From assembly GCA_020091685.1 (NCBI GenBank), contig CM034601.1, forward strand, positions 39,587,315-39,651,314: DNA of 64,000 nt, written 5' to 3'. The translations under genes were made by a program, and so were the position numbers. Shown piece by piece: positions 46,691 through 59,793 of this stretch. This DNA is from Lutjanus erythropterus (taxonomy: Eukaryota > Chordata > Actinopteri > Lutjaniformes > Lutjanidae). Numbering within the stretch: the stretch's first letter is position 1; the number at the start of each line of letters is the position of its first letter. The notes under the pieces are model-generated. The model had not been told where the DNA came from and searched no databases. It saw only the letters and a program-made list of their open reading frames with translations.

Positions 46691-47068
46691 CCCTGGTGTT
46701 AGTGGGGGTGTGTTATGAAAGGTGCCAGTGAGGTATGACATATGTTCAACACTGAACTTGTCTGTTGTCTGGGTAAAATGCTCTCTGCAAGTCGGTGTCT
46801 GAAGTCAGCCTGGAATGCTGGATAATCATGTTTCAGATATGGAAGATGTGTACCCTTACAACAACAATCTGTGTTGGCTCTCCATCGCTGGGTCTGCTCT
46901 GTAGGGTATGATCACCTGATCCAGAGGTGCTTTCTCATCAGGGCCAAACCGCAAGATTTACAGGGGTTTATTGGCAGAATATGTCACAAATGGAATTTTA
47001 TATTCACCAGTATGTTTTTATTACTGTATAATCCCCTGAAAATAATAGTGGTTGTGTTTTCGCTACTT

Positions 47069-47480
47069 TAGACCAGTCATTCCCAGAGACTGGATCTGGA
47101 CCCACAGGTCGCCAAATAAATACAAGACTGGAAGAAATCCTGCAAATTTAAGATTTGAAATGTGTGTATTGTTTTACTGAAGAGAAGATAAAACAAGAGC
47201 CTGCTAATTCTGCCTAAATGTGCTTATTTTGTCTCATTTATATAGGCTGAAATATCCTGTATTGTTTTCTTGATGAGATAAATAAAAACAATGAGGTGTG
47301 TTTGTTAACTCAGCCTATACATATTTATTTCTCATTTGTTAAGTATTTATGTGCATATGTTTTCAATAACGTGTGACAATAATATAAGGTGATGAGGAAA
47401 TGGTAGTAAAAATGGTCAGAAACGTTCATTTATGAACCAGTTAACTCCTAACTGCTATGTTACCATTTGGCCTTTAAAGG
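47069..47480. repeat. Dispersed repeat copy (family of 14411)
   Basis: Starts accagtcattcccagagact and matches 34460-34935 through 'aatataaggtgatgaggaaa'. Confidence 0.6.
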
Positions 47481-47510
47481 ATTAGTCTGTAGAATTGATT
47501 GGCATGTAGC

Positions 47511-48068
47511 GACAGTGTTGGACAGTAATATATTACTCAGTAATATAGTATTAGATGTGTCAGCTTTTTGACATTAAAAGCCATGGGCAGTGAATAGGTG
47601 GTTGGCTCCAACCACATTCAACACCTTCACCTTCAACCGATGCTGAAGTCATTGTGATTAATTGTGTAGGAGGAGTTTGTTAAAATACAACACATGATAC
47701 ATGTGTACCTATTTTCATGCATGTTGGTGAGATGCAGGTGTGGCGATTTGACCATGCCCACTGCCAAAAGTTATATCAGATGAAATTTTTCTCTACAACT
47801 AAAGTGTGTGCCCAGTTTCATGCACCATCAAGCACATTTAGCCCCTCAACAACGCAGCTGAAGACGGCAAAGAAAAATAAAAATAAAATGCATTGAAAAC
47901 AATCCGAGTCTGTTCAGTGTTCGGGCCCTAAATATAGCAAATGATGAAGCTAATTACTTTTGATGTCAAGTAATAAGTGAAGTAATATTATTACTTTTTA
48001 AAGGAGTAATTAGTAAAAAGTAACTTATGACACTTCCTGAGTAACTTGGACTTACTTGCCCAGCAGTG
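47511..48068. mobile_element. Possible hAT-type MITE
   Basis: Left 'cagtgttggacagtaatata' and right 'acttggacttacttgccc' resemble the inverted ends of a 'GTTGGGCAAGTTACT' family. Boundaries uncertain. Confidence 0.4.
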
Positions 48069-48744
48069 AGCTGACAGATTGCAAACTGTATGTTGAGAAG
48101 TTTTCAGTGTCTTGAGTCCCTGGGACACACAGGTGGTCATGTGAGTGAGTTCCAGGGAAATTGAGTATGTGTGTTGTATACAAATTGTGCTTGAATTTGT
48201 TAACACTGTCAGGAACAGCAGTATAACAGATCCTACATCAGTGCTGGACAGCGTTCCTGTTTCTGATACAAATAAAGAAAAACTGAGCTGGATTCCTGTT
48301 GATTTCTAGTTCAGCATGGGATTTGACTCAGTGCGACAGCCGGAAGATGTTGTACAATGCACACTATCAAGCTGTATCTTGCTTTCATTATATATCCTCA
48401 AAAAGGTAGCAGACAGAAGGTTTACAAAACTGTGGCTGTCTTCGACTCACTATTTGACAGAGGTAGTACAAGTACACACATTCTTTACTCAAGTAGACGT
48501 ACTGATTCACTGATATACTCAAGTAAAAATAAAGTGGCCCCCTGAAGGACATTTCTATCGGCTGTTTGTGTTCAAAACTAACTGAACCATTCTTTTTCCA
48601 ACCAACTAAAATTGGCAGATCGACCCCCAATTTCACCAGTCTGAGGGAGGAACAAGAACCTGATACTGTATGATTGCGTGTTCATTGTGTTGTGAAGTGT
48701 TGTGGATGGGTGATCGACACTTGTTGACTTATGCGCCGCTCATT

Positions 48745-49130
48745 TTCACTTGACCAAAAGTAGTCTAACACACCGGATGCACACTGCTGGTATAAGTCCT
48801 GCTTCTGGCTGTGGTATTGCAGTGTCAGCTATCTGTGTTTTCAAAGTCCCTGAGAAACAAGAACAACCTCCAAGCTGCAACCCTTACACCGAAAACAACA
48901 AATTAGCACCTGAGATGCTAATGGTATAAACATAAACCAGGTGTTACCAGTGATGTAGTCATTTTAATGCTAGAGCTCGCCTGCTGACCTAGAAATGTTC
49001 CACCAAAACAAGTTCCTCCATGACACCTCCATGTTTTGCAGCAGCACCGTTGCTGCTTCCTGGACTTAACACCGTCCAAGATGTTTGTGATTGGTTTAAA
49101 GAAATGCAAACAAGGCAGGGCATTTTTCCC
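48745..49130. mobile_element. hAT-family fragment, paralogous to 43017-43388
   Basis: Diverged copy of the same segment, abutting the Tc1 remnant on its right. Confidence 0.45.
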
Positions 49131-49225
49131 TAGTTCCTAGTTTCCATAGTAGAATAAGGGAGCTCTTTGGAGAGACAACTGGCTGTGTGACACGAGACTA
49201 AAAGTGATATGGTTAGGTACATGGT

Positions 49226-49670
49226 TCCAGTAATCCATGTCCTTAGTCTGCTTGTCCTTAGCAAACTGTTTGTGGGCTTTCATGTGCATCATCTTTAGAA
49301 GAGGCTTCCTTCTGGGACAACAGCCATGCAGACCAATATGATGCAGTGTGTGGCGTATGGTCTGAGCACTGACAGGCTGATCCCCCACCCCTTCAACCTC
49401 TGCAGCAATGCTGGCAGCACTCATATGTCTATTTTCCAAAGACAACCACTGAATATGACGCTGAGCACGTGCACTCAACTTCTTTGGTAGACCCTGGTGA
49501 GGCCTGTTCTGAATGGAACCTGTCCTGTTAAACCGCTGTATGGTCTTGGCCACCGTGCTGCAGCTCAGTTTCAGGGTGTTGGCAGTCTTCTTATAGCCTA
49601 GGCCATCTTTATGTAGAGCAACAATTCTTTTTTTCAGATCATCAGAGAGTTCTTTGCCATGAGGTGCCAT
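49226..49670 (-). pseudogene. Tc1 transposase, N-terminal half only
   Basis: Starts MAPHGKELSDDLKKRIVALH. It contains two helix-turn-helix DNA-binding segments (GYKKTANTLKLSCSTVAKTI and the region around SAASIAAEVEG) and ends at DYWNHV, just before where the first catalytic aspartate should appear. About 148 residues versus about 340 normally. Dead, but the open part has no stop, so its loss is fairly recent. Confidence 0.85.
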
Positions 49671-50043
49671 GTTGAACTTCCAGTGACCAGTATGAGAGAG
49701 AGTGAGAGCGATAACACCAAATTTAACACACCTGCTCCCCATTCACACCTGAGACCTTGTAACACTAACGAGTCACATGACACCGGGAAGGGAAAATGGC
49801 TAATTAGGTCCAATTTGAACATTTTCACCTAGGGGTGTACTCACTTTTGTTTCCAGTGGTTTAGACATTAATGGCTGTGTGTTATTTTGAGGGGACAGTA
49901 AATTTACACAGTTATACAAGCTGTACACTGACTACTTAACATTGTATCAAAGTGTCATTTCTTCAGTGTTGTCCCATGAAAAGATATAATTAAATATTTG
50001 CAGAAATGTGAGGGATGTACTCACTTTTGTGAGATACTGTATA
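49226..50043 (-). mobile_element. Tc1-type transposon, 3'-truncated
   Basis: The right end has the IR/DR layout: an outer terminus at 50020-50043 containing 'cacttttgtgagatactgt', and an internal direct repeat of 'gtactcacttttgt' near 49836-49850. Transposase coding starts inside. The left half, including the catalytic domain and the other terminus, is gone. Confidence 0.8.
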
Positions 50044-52099
50044 TTCTCAATTACTTCACGTTTTTCAGAAGTTGGGTTGGACAAGTCCCCTCTGTCCCCC
50101 TGGAATCTGTGCTCCAGTCTACAGTGTCTATGTCCTGTCACTACTCATTAACTCGGAATGCAAAAGTATAAAGGTAACTTTACACACACGCTGCAATGTA
50201 GGTTTCCATTCTCACCATATGATGACAAACAGTTTATATGAAGAGGGGTATGGGGATATTGGGTCAGGGTGGTGGGTTTGAAGGGGAGGAGGCGTGCAGA
50301 GGAGGGAGTAATAACATCTGGAAGTGATTGTTGTTCTGCTCAGAGGAGGAGGAGGAGGAGGAGGATTAGTTGTGTTGTCATACTGACTGTCTTACTCATA
50401 CTGTCCTCTGAGTTGTCAGGATGTTTACATGTCACCAAAGTTCCACACACTGTGTGTGTGTGTGTGTGTGATTTACTGTTGTCTTATATTGATTTGTCTT
50501 TTATGCGTGTTTGGATTCCTACTAAGTTTTTGTTTGACTAAAAGGTTTCACTGATGCATTTTTTCATGTCACTGAATAATAAGTGCTACTTTTCACTTGT
50601 GTTTATTTGTTATATTCAGTATTCTGTTTTGTCACAAAACACAAAATCAAACAGTCAATCAACATTTAAAGATGTGAACAAAGAAAACTGTTATTCAAGT
50701 ATTAAAGTGCTGTGTTTCTAAGACTGTGTGTGTATTCAGTATTTGGTTTTGGACAAACATTCGTACCACGTTCAGAATATGTATGAGTAATGTTTGTGTT
50801 AGTGTGTGTGGGTTTTGTTGGCAGGATGAGTGTGTGTTAAATGTTGAGACAGGATAAAACTGGAATCCACAGAATTCAAGCAGAATTTAACACTTGATGC
50901 TGCAAAAATGCTTCATAGTCTCATAGAAACACTGGAAATGGATTGGTTATTTTGTTCTTCTTGAAAACATCCTTAAAGTTTGGTGTTGTAAAAGGAAAGT
51001 GTTCATTCCACACAGTGACCAAATGCGCTTCAGACGGCAACAATTATGAAACCTTTATGATGGACGAAGCCTTTCAGATTACCATCACAGAGGTACTTTT
51101 TCATGATGAGTTCTTGTTATATGATGAATGTGGTCAGATGGTTAAACAAGTATGAAAATCATAAACAGCTGGTGAAGGGATAGGAAAGAGAAATTATGAA
51201 AAACAGTCAGAGGCAATTACCAAGAAGTGTTGTGGTGTGACTGACACTCTTTCTCTCTGCTTTGTCCGTGATCCCTGACCTTCACAACACTTGTATCCAG
51301 GAACACAAACACACACACACAGAGGAGCCCACCCTCACTGCCTTCTCAGCTCATATGGTCTTATAATTAGGAATCAGAGACTAAAATTTCATATGAATGA
51401 AATAGAAAATAGATCATTTTACATATTAGACACATATTCAAAACATTTAACCATGTCAACACATAATATCTAGAACATATATAAAAACATAAATTTATAT
51501 TCTTTTTTAAAAAATATGATCATTTGCATTAATGAATCTGAAGACTTGTCATGGATCCCATGGAGTGCCACAGACCCCTATGTGAGAACCACTGGTTTCA
51601 AGAACAGCACATCTGGCTGCCAACACAGTCTGATTATCCTGAACAACTATTAAGGGCAGAATGTTTGGGACTGAACTGAAGGATGATTCTGCAGCTGGAC
51701 AGCTTTTTTTGTTACTTGAAATATACTCAGAAACACATTTTTCTGGAGAGGTTATAAGATAAGTCCAGTTTGAACTTGTAGACCTTTGAAAGCCAAGCGA
51801 CTTTTGCTTCCAGTCAGGTGTAGGAAGGATCATGTGAGGAGAAAAATCTTTCAGCCACCTGTCTTATCTGATGTCGCATTTAAAAAGTCTCTCTGAAATC
51901 AAAGAATTTTGACTTTTTTTAATGATTCAAACTGATTAATTGATTATCTAAATAGTTGGCTATTGCTTTAAAAATGGATTAATAATCATTAAATCGTTGC
52001 AGCTTTATGTATAATAGAATATATAGTAGAATTTACAGTCAAATATCAGATGGAAACAAATGTGTTGTGCAGGCTACTTTGTGTTTCAGTTTCGGTGGG

Positions 52100-52830
52100 A
52101 CTGTTGAAAGAATTCTTTTTTTTATCATCAAGTATTTATCATTTCAAGAGATGTAGACATACAATCAGTAATATAGAAATAATTAAAAATAATAAAACAT
52201 AACTGTACATTTACAAGGACTGATCAGTTAAGTATAACATAAAATCACTGACCCATAAAAAGCATAGTCACTATCAAAAACGCAAATGAAAACATGCCAA
52301 GACATACAACTAGATATACTTACTAATTTACATACACAAGCATCTACAAGAAGCTGACCACAACCTTACCCTGAAGGCGAAACACATACTCATGCATACA
52401 TACATACATATGTACATACTTATATAAGCCTACAAACACATACATATTCACAGTAAGGAGCATAAAATGAAAACCAAAAATATGAGTACTGTCATAAGCA
52501 GCACACTATAACCCTTATAGATTGAGCCTGCATTATAACACTGAAAGATGTCTACAACATTTAGTAGAAGAGACAAATTATAACACCCAAACAGGGGACA
52601 GTGAATAAAGAAAGCTCAGACAGAAGCAGGACCAGGGGAGGAAATCAAATGAATCAATAAATAAACAAATAAAAATAATAAGTGGGGAGGGTCCTCCTAA
52701 GCCAGAAGGCCTTTAAAATCCTCCACTGTTTGGGCCCAAAGCTCAATCGTTTCCTCTTTGGTGCAGAGTTCTTTTAAATATGAGATGCCCTTGCTGCTTG
52801 TAATGACATCTCCTTTTATTCTGCTGCTCT
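52100..52830 (-). pseudogene. Possible retrocopy or LINE 3' end, minus strand
   Basis: On the minus strand a short frame (52697-52800) reads SYLKELCTKEETIELWAQ and continues VEDFKGLLA to a stop. About 570 bp of AT-rich, 3'-UTR-like sequence follows, then an A-run (complement near 52117-52124). I do not recognise the protein. No target duplication found. Confidence 0.3.
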
Positions 52831-52952
52831 GCCCTTACTTTCCCTTGACTTTAGTCGTGGGTCTCTTTAGAAAGCTGTCACTAAGTTCTCCAAATACACT
52901 CACGTTTTCTGTTTTTGGCAGTAAAATTTAACCTCTCTTATTTCTTCTGCAG

Positions 52953-53211
52953 AGAGATCGGGCCTCCACCAGCACCTCTACAACTTGGAGGAACTTGAGG
53001 ACCTGCTGAGTCTGCAGGAAGGCCACCACCAGGCTATCACCACATTACACTGGACCACCTCCACCCACAACAGCATCATCAGCCCCATCTTCCTGCTCAG
53101 CCTCACCAAACCCCTCCCCTGGGCATCCCAGTGAGCCCACCGCAGCATCACAACATGAGCAGCTGCTGCCACTAACGCCCCCAGGAGAGCACAGCGAGAC
53201 CAGGCGTACAG
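52953..53211 (+). other. amot: Candidate 5' UTR exon of amot
   Basis: Strong acceptor (pyrimidine tract then ttcttctgcag at 52942-52952) and donor gtaggt at 53212. No frame is open across all 259 bp. The frame that joins the angiomotin exon is open only from 53010, has no ATG, and a TGA lies at 53007. Translation therefore cannot begin here with AUG, and the exon is best read as 5' UTR. It holds a six-codon upstream frame (ATG 53155, stop 53173). CAC/CAG-rich composition. Confidence 0.55.
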
Positions 53212-55789
53212 GTAGGTGTGTGAGGAAGAAAAGGTCGAGATTTGGGAAAGTATGTAAGTGGTTTAAGGGAAAGACAGATGGAGGAAGACAGGCAGGAAGG
53301 AAAGAGGGGGGTCAGAGGGAGGTATGTTAAAGGCAGATGAGAGGAAGAGGGGAGGTAGTGGAGAGGGCAGAGGGACAGGATAGAAGAGGGGAGGAGAAAG
53401 GAAGGGCAGTGGTCTTGTGTTAGAACACGTCCTATGGTGGAAAATATGGGAAAATCGGTGCAAATTTACTGCTAAATCCAAGGAACAGAATCACAAACCA
53501 TTTGCTCAGTTCAGCCATCTGTGTGCACTAATTGTTTAACAGTAATCTGCACTCACAGTTAAAGTGGGGCTTCTGGAACATGCATCTGGCTTTCAGAATA
53601 AAATGGGTAATTCAAAATCTGTAAGAAAAAAAAAAAAGAAAAGCAAAAGTATATGATGCAATGTTTTCTTAAATTGTCACACCATGTAAATGAAAGCTCA
53701 AGCCAAAACAATAGCGAACATTTAACATGTTCTCAAACTCAACTCTATGACACTGTGAGTAGCCCTCTAACATCAGTTTTACATGTGCAGGGCTCCACAA
53801 CCAAGTTAGTAAACCTAGCAATAATGGTCTTTCAAAATAAAGGCACAAAAAAATATTTTTAGATTTACGGTTTATTGTTACACACCAAATCAAATTTCTG
53901 AAATGTGAAAACTTACTTGGCAATAAATCTGATTCTGATTCCCATAAACATGGATATAAATATTCACAATGTTTACATTGTATATAATATTGATATTTAA
54001 AAATCAAAAATATTTACAAAATTCAATTTTTCTAATTTTTTATGAGGAAGTAAATGCACTCAGGACATTTGGTAGGAACACATGGAAACTCCACAGGGCA
54101 CTTTTAATAATCCAGACCTTTCACAGTGAGATTTATTCTCTGCTCTGACTGGCTGATGGTCATTCTGTTCTGTGCAGTAGGAGGAGAGGACAGATGTTGT
54201 AATATTCTAGTTGTCTGAGATCAGTGATTATTTTATGTTTTCATTCAGTAGGTATAAATAATCACTGAAATCACCAACACCTCACTATCTAACCTCCCTG
54301 ACTGAACTGATATCAAGTCTTCTTGTCTCTTTATTTCCTAAAGTGTCAGACTTTGCCTTCAGTGTTCTGGATTCTCTCAGTTAAACACAGGAAATGACAA
54401 CAACACAAAAGCAATGGATGAACTCTTTACTAAGTCACTGCCTCCCTCATCTTATCAGTACATCCGTTATGCCATCTCATCCTGTCTCTGTTTTCGTTAT
54501 ATCTGTTGTTTTTTTGTCTTTTTGTCCTCTGTCCTCCTCCTGTCCTGCTGCTAGCTGGCTGTGCAGAGGGTGAGGCAGACAGACGATGAACTGCAGAAAA
54601 TGGCAGTTAAAGTATGTTGAAGAGAGTACAGTATGCATCTACAGTCCATAGGGCTGGGTGGTGGAAAAACTCTAAATGTCATCAGTGGAATCATTTTAAA
54701 GCTGCAATATGCATTTCTTTTACATAGGGATAATAAACATAGTAACTAAACAGGAAATACATGATTTGTTTATGCCTTCAATACACAACTTGCCAAAAGC
54801 TTTTGCGAACATGTGCCAGTGCTGACAACATGTCCACATTTTTAAATTTGTCTCATGGAGCCAACAATAGTTAAGGCATGCACCCTCTAGTTACATACAT
54901 CCACAACCAGTCTCTCACGACAGGGGGGCCCTCATTCAGCCTGCATATACTGTAACAGTGCTGAGCTCTGCATCCATGCTGCTATACTGCTCCCTGCTTT
55001 CACAAGTTTACCCCTCAGTCTTTTCCTGGATTTAGTTGCATTTAGTTGCTCTGTATATTTCTTTAACATGTACTGATGTTCATTAACTGTTGGATTTCTC
55101 AGGCTCTACCTGGAGGGTTTGTGAACTCAGGGACTATGTGATTCATGGGCCAGTATTTCAGAACTTTTAATCCAGATCAGATAGAGAGATTGGATTACCA
55201 AATCAGTTTCCCAGTGTTGTAGCATCAGGATCACATCTCCTGGTTTTGAAATACCCAAATTTGGAGTTTAATCGGGATACAATCGGGATAATTCTGATTT
55301 AGATTAAAAGTTTTGAAATTCCAGCCTCTGAGCATCACATGAGCAGAGCTAAACCCCCATACTAAAATGCATATTGTTGCAGTAAATGGTTAATGCTTGA
55401 ACTTGAGTGTCCTGTGAAATATTGGCCATGATCTGTCTGACTTTTTGTCCAGCACAAACATGCAAGCTGATAATCAGACTGTGTTGGCACTTACTTTCAG
55501 TCTGGCACTGTGTTGCTGTCTGGCTGTTGCTGTGTGTCGTTATTTGTCCTAATAAATCAGTGGCAAGTGATGTGTCTGTCCCACTGGTGTTAATTTCAGT
55601 CAACACAGAAGAACTTTTCTTTTCACAAAAGAAAATATTATGATGTAAGCTTCTTTATTTCTGTAAGTGCAGGTGTGTCTGTATATCTGTTTTTTGTATT
55701 TCTTCCTTCATTTGATGGTAACAGTAAAGAGGTTGTCTAATACTGATGCTTTTGGATTGGTGACCTGAACCCCCTCCCAAAGTACAGAA

Positions 55790-56600
55790 CTGATTCCAAA
55801 ACAGTTTGGATGCTGTGTTAAATGCAAATAAAAACAGAATGCAGTGATTTGCAAATCCTTTCCATCTTGTATTCAGTTGAATTCAGTCCAAAGACAGGAT
55901 ATGTTATGTTTAATATGATGAATTTTAATTCTTTTTGTAAAAAATACACTTACTCTGAATTTGATGCCTGCAACAAAGTTGGGAATGCCATGGGGAAATT
56001 ACATGATGTTTTTTATTTTATACACACAGTTCTGAAATACACACACATGCACATTACTGGACAGATGTCAGAGTGATGGGGCTGCACACATATGTATGTA
56101 CAGTCAGGTGTCATGAGCTGTTAGTGCCTTGCTCAAGGCCACTTCAACAGTGCCTAGGAAGTGGACTGGTAGCTGGAGAGGTCCCAATTCACACTTTATA
56201 CCGACTGGTCTCTGCTGGACTGGAACCAAACCAAGTTCTTATGAACTCAGCTACTGCAAATGATGACCCATCCATATTGTGAAAACATGGGGGCTCAGAC
56301 AGATTGTGACCAGCACAAAGTTGAAAAGCCAGCATCTGTGATGGTATTTGGGTGTGTTGGTGCCCATATGATGCTGAAAGGTGTGTACAGATTTTGGAGC
56401 AACATATGCTACCATCCAGACAATGTCTTTTTCAGAGACATCCCTGCTTATTTCTGCGAGACAGTGTCAAGACGCCAATGTCAAATGTTTAGTGCATTAT
56501 GAAGCACAAAATACAAAAACCCCAGACTGTTGAGCATCTGAAGTCATATCAAGTAAGACTGAGAAAGAATTCCACTTACAAAACTTCAGTGATTAATATC
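55790..56600. mobile_element. Dispersed DNA-transposon remnant
   Basis: Starts near 'aacagtttggatgctgtg', contains 'gaatgcagtgatttgcaaat' and 'catgatgttttttatttta', and ends with 'ccagactgttgagcatctga'. Parts recur at 3600, 7320 and 39000. No intact transposase. Confidence 0.6.
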
Positions 56601-58958
56601 CACAGTTCCCAAATGTTCACCGAGTGTTGTTAAAAGAAAAGCTGATGTATCACAGTGGTAAACATGCTTCTGTCACAGCTTTTGTTGTAAGGTGTTACAG
56701 GCATCAAATTCAGAATGAGTGTATCAGTTTGAACATCAAATATCTTGTATTTTCACTGTATTCCTTTCAATACATCTCAAAGGTTTTTGCAAATTCTTGT
56801 ATTCATGTTTTTATTTACATCTTGCACAGCATCTCAGCTCTTTTGCACTCAGGCTTGTATTCAACAACCTTAAAATAAGACTTAACAATCAACTATCTTT
56901 TTTCCAGATTTGCTTGTAGTAGCTTTAAGTTTAAGCTTTAAGCTGGGCATCTTGATTTTCCACTACCCAGCCCATTATACTCCCTAAATCACTTTTTTCT
57001 TGTCTGTTCAACATAAAGAGAATTGACCATTTGCTGACATACCACCAAAGCTAACTTTTTTCCTTTTGTCTCATGATTTTATTTACCTACAGATGTTTCG
57101 GAAAAAAGCATCTTCCTCCTTGAGAATGCGAAGAATAACTGAAAGCACTAGATGTAATAATTTCTTTCTTTACTCTGTAGAAAAAGGTGTAAAATGGTGG
57201 AGTTGTTAACATTCAGTGTTGTCAGAAGAAACCACACTAATATCCAAGCAGCCGCACGCTGCCACAACAAACAAACAAAGCACCTCTGCTGAATGGGTCA
57301 CTGGGAGAGAAGAGGAATGACTTGGGAGGAAATGATCCTCTTTGATTTGGACAACACAAATATATATCCCAGGTGGTTTCAGCTTTGACAATGTTGGATG
57401 TTCAACTGAGAACACATTGCTTCTGTCTTTAATAATGCTGTGCCAACATTTCCAATCAAATTTCTTGCGGTCAGCTGTGAGCATTTCCAAATCACTGGAA
57501 TTTGTTTCTGTGCTAATTTCTATAATCCTCTTTTGTACCATAGCTAGTGGGTTACAGTCTCTCACATTTCTTGTCAAGAGATAATTTTCCTGCTCTTTTG
57601 ACCTAATGGAGGGATAAATGTTGCTGTAGTCCTGTGTGGTACTCAAAGCTTTGATTCTGGGGTTCAAGAGCATGTTATCACTTAGTTGAAGTTAGTCCAT
57701 ATAGACGAATCTGGTGAACTACTGGAACTTAACGAGCAGCCATTGCTGTGGCGACATCTCCCTACAGTTTGAGCACAAATGAATGCGAGCCACAGAAGTT
57801 TACAATTTTAGACTTTGTTTTTATGTAACGTTACTTTTAATAACAATGTCTAGGAAGTCAGAAGAACGTGTGCAGTTCAGTTGCTCCAATAGTTGTGTCA
57901 AATTTCATCTTTGGACATTAACAGAATGAAAATGAATGAAAATACACAAACCTTTACTTCATGAAGAGTGTCGCTGTCTGAGAGCAGACACTCAAACCTA
58001 CATAGATTCACAGAGTGGGATGTGTCACAGTGGATCAAAAATATTAACAGAAAGGAACTTTGTGCCTGAAAATCTTGAATACTTGATGAAAAGTGTGAAT
58101 TCATATATATTTTTAAATTTATATTACACAGAACTTCATCAATTAAACGTGGTGGAGGTGGTCCTTTTTTTTTTCTCTTCTCCATTGTCCATTTCTGGCT
58201 GTTGTCACAACCAACCTCTAACTACTGTGTAAAATTTGAAGAACATTAATATTTCCATCATAAATGGTACCTTCATAAGTTACTGAGGGCCGCTGTTTAG
58301 AAACCAAGAGTCCCATAAATGTGGGGCTCCCTTCTAGAACAAACCAGCAGACACCAAGAGTGTCAGACATGATGTGCCACCGCAGCAATGGTGGCACCAC
58401 AAGATGGTGGACCACACAAAATGGTTGCCGGATTCGTCTATGGCCTGACTGAAAGCAGCATTTTTGTTTTGTTTTTGTTTGTTTTTGTTTTTTGACTGAT
58501 GTGGTGTCATACAGTACATGTGTAGGCTGAAAAAATATCAAGCTTTGCTGATGACACTATGAGTTATCTATAGAGCTTTGTTTCCACTGCATGGTTGATT
58601 TTTCTCCTTTTCATTTTCCACTGCAGAGAGTAACACCTAGCCTGGTTTCACCAGGCTCCTCTCACTTCATTTTCAGTTTCTAAGGGGCATTATTAACACA
58701 CAGAAGGAAATGCCTCTGGACACAACTGGATGGAAGTACAACCAATCATAGCAATGAAACATAACCTATAACCAATCAGAGCAAAAACGTGTGTGATTTA
58801 GTGGTGTTTGGTCAGGTTCCATGTAGGACACACCATGGTGGCCACCTGGTTGTGATCTTTCTCATATTACAGTTTAACGATACTCATATGTTTCTGAAAA
58901 CACAGTAGGCAATAGACAATTACACACTGCTCACGTCTAGTTTTACCCTGTCACAATG

Positions 58959-59793
58959 GACCTCATGCAAGAACATTTCTGTATTTATATCTTAAAATTT
59001 CTCTTACTTTTTTCATATGTAGGGCTCATATGATGATGTCATGTCAGATTCAACAAATGCTCGTAACTTCATATAAATGTGTAAATGATCCACCTGTGCA
59101 TATTTGAGTATATGTGCATGAGACTTGTAAATTAACATAATTATCATCCTAATATTGCCATATAAGGCTCCGCCTCCCACCACATTTGTCAGGGAGGGAT
59201 CATTCATGAAAATGGCATCAAAGAGTAAAAAGAAGTTTCCAAGTTCTGAGTTTTTAAGTAAGATCCATGAAGGAAAATCTGTCATTTTAACAGCGTCAGC
59301 AGTGAAATTAAAAGACCTGCTAAAATAAAGTAACAAGAAAACTGAGTGCTGTTAATGCCGTGTTACGGGGAGGGTTGGACTGTCACTGACATACCAAAGA
59401 AATGTCTCAATATGAAAATGGCTTCCAAAAAAAAAAAAAAAAAATTCACCACATCCACTGATGCTGCATGTGTAGATATACAATTCTATTAGAATTTGAA
59501 GTTTGCAGTCAAACAGGATAATGTTGACATAATTATGAAATGTAATTTATTTTTCAAAGTCAAAATGTCTTAAAACTAATGAAATATACAATCATTAGTG
59601 AAAATGGTTTCGGTACCAGCAGACTGACTGCACATGACTCTGCAACAAGGTTGGATCTCATAAATTGTGTTTGTATCTGAACGAATATTCAGAATACAAG
59701 AAAATTGGTGAATGCCACAAATTCTCCTAAATCACTTTTACACCACACTTAAGAACAAATCTGTTCGTATGAGTGTTTCTTGCATGAGGCCCA
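58959..59793. mobile_element. MITE with 'GGACCTCATGCAAGAA' inverted ends
   Basis: ggacctcatgcaagaacatt at the left is the near reverse complement of gtttcttgcatgaggccc at the right. AT-rich interior with an A17 run near 59430. No frame. Confidence 0.7.

Larger units (their letters stand above)
29998..52952 (+). other. amot: Inferred amot intron 1, transposon-filled
   Basis: About 23 kb between the two inferred 5' exons. Recognised contents are listed separately. 32540-33567, 37040-38990, 41000-43015, 46690-47068 and 50050-52090 show no gene or repeat that I can name. The last contains a GC-richer purine block at about 50270-50370. Confidence 0.4.

Noticed and set aside
56990..57180. Exon-like segment after tttacctacag starting MFRKKASSS
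   Set aside because: Good acceptor but no convincing donor and no recognised protein; below the standard for a feature.
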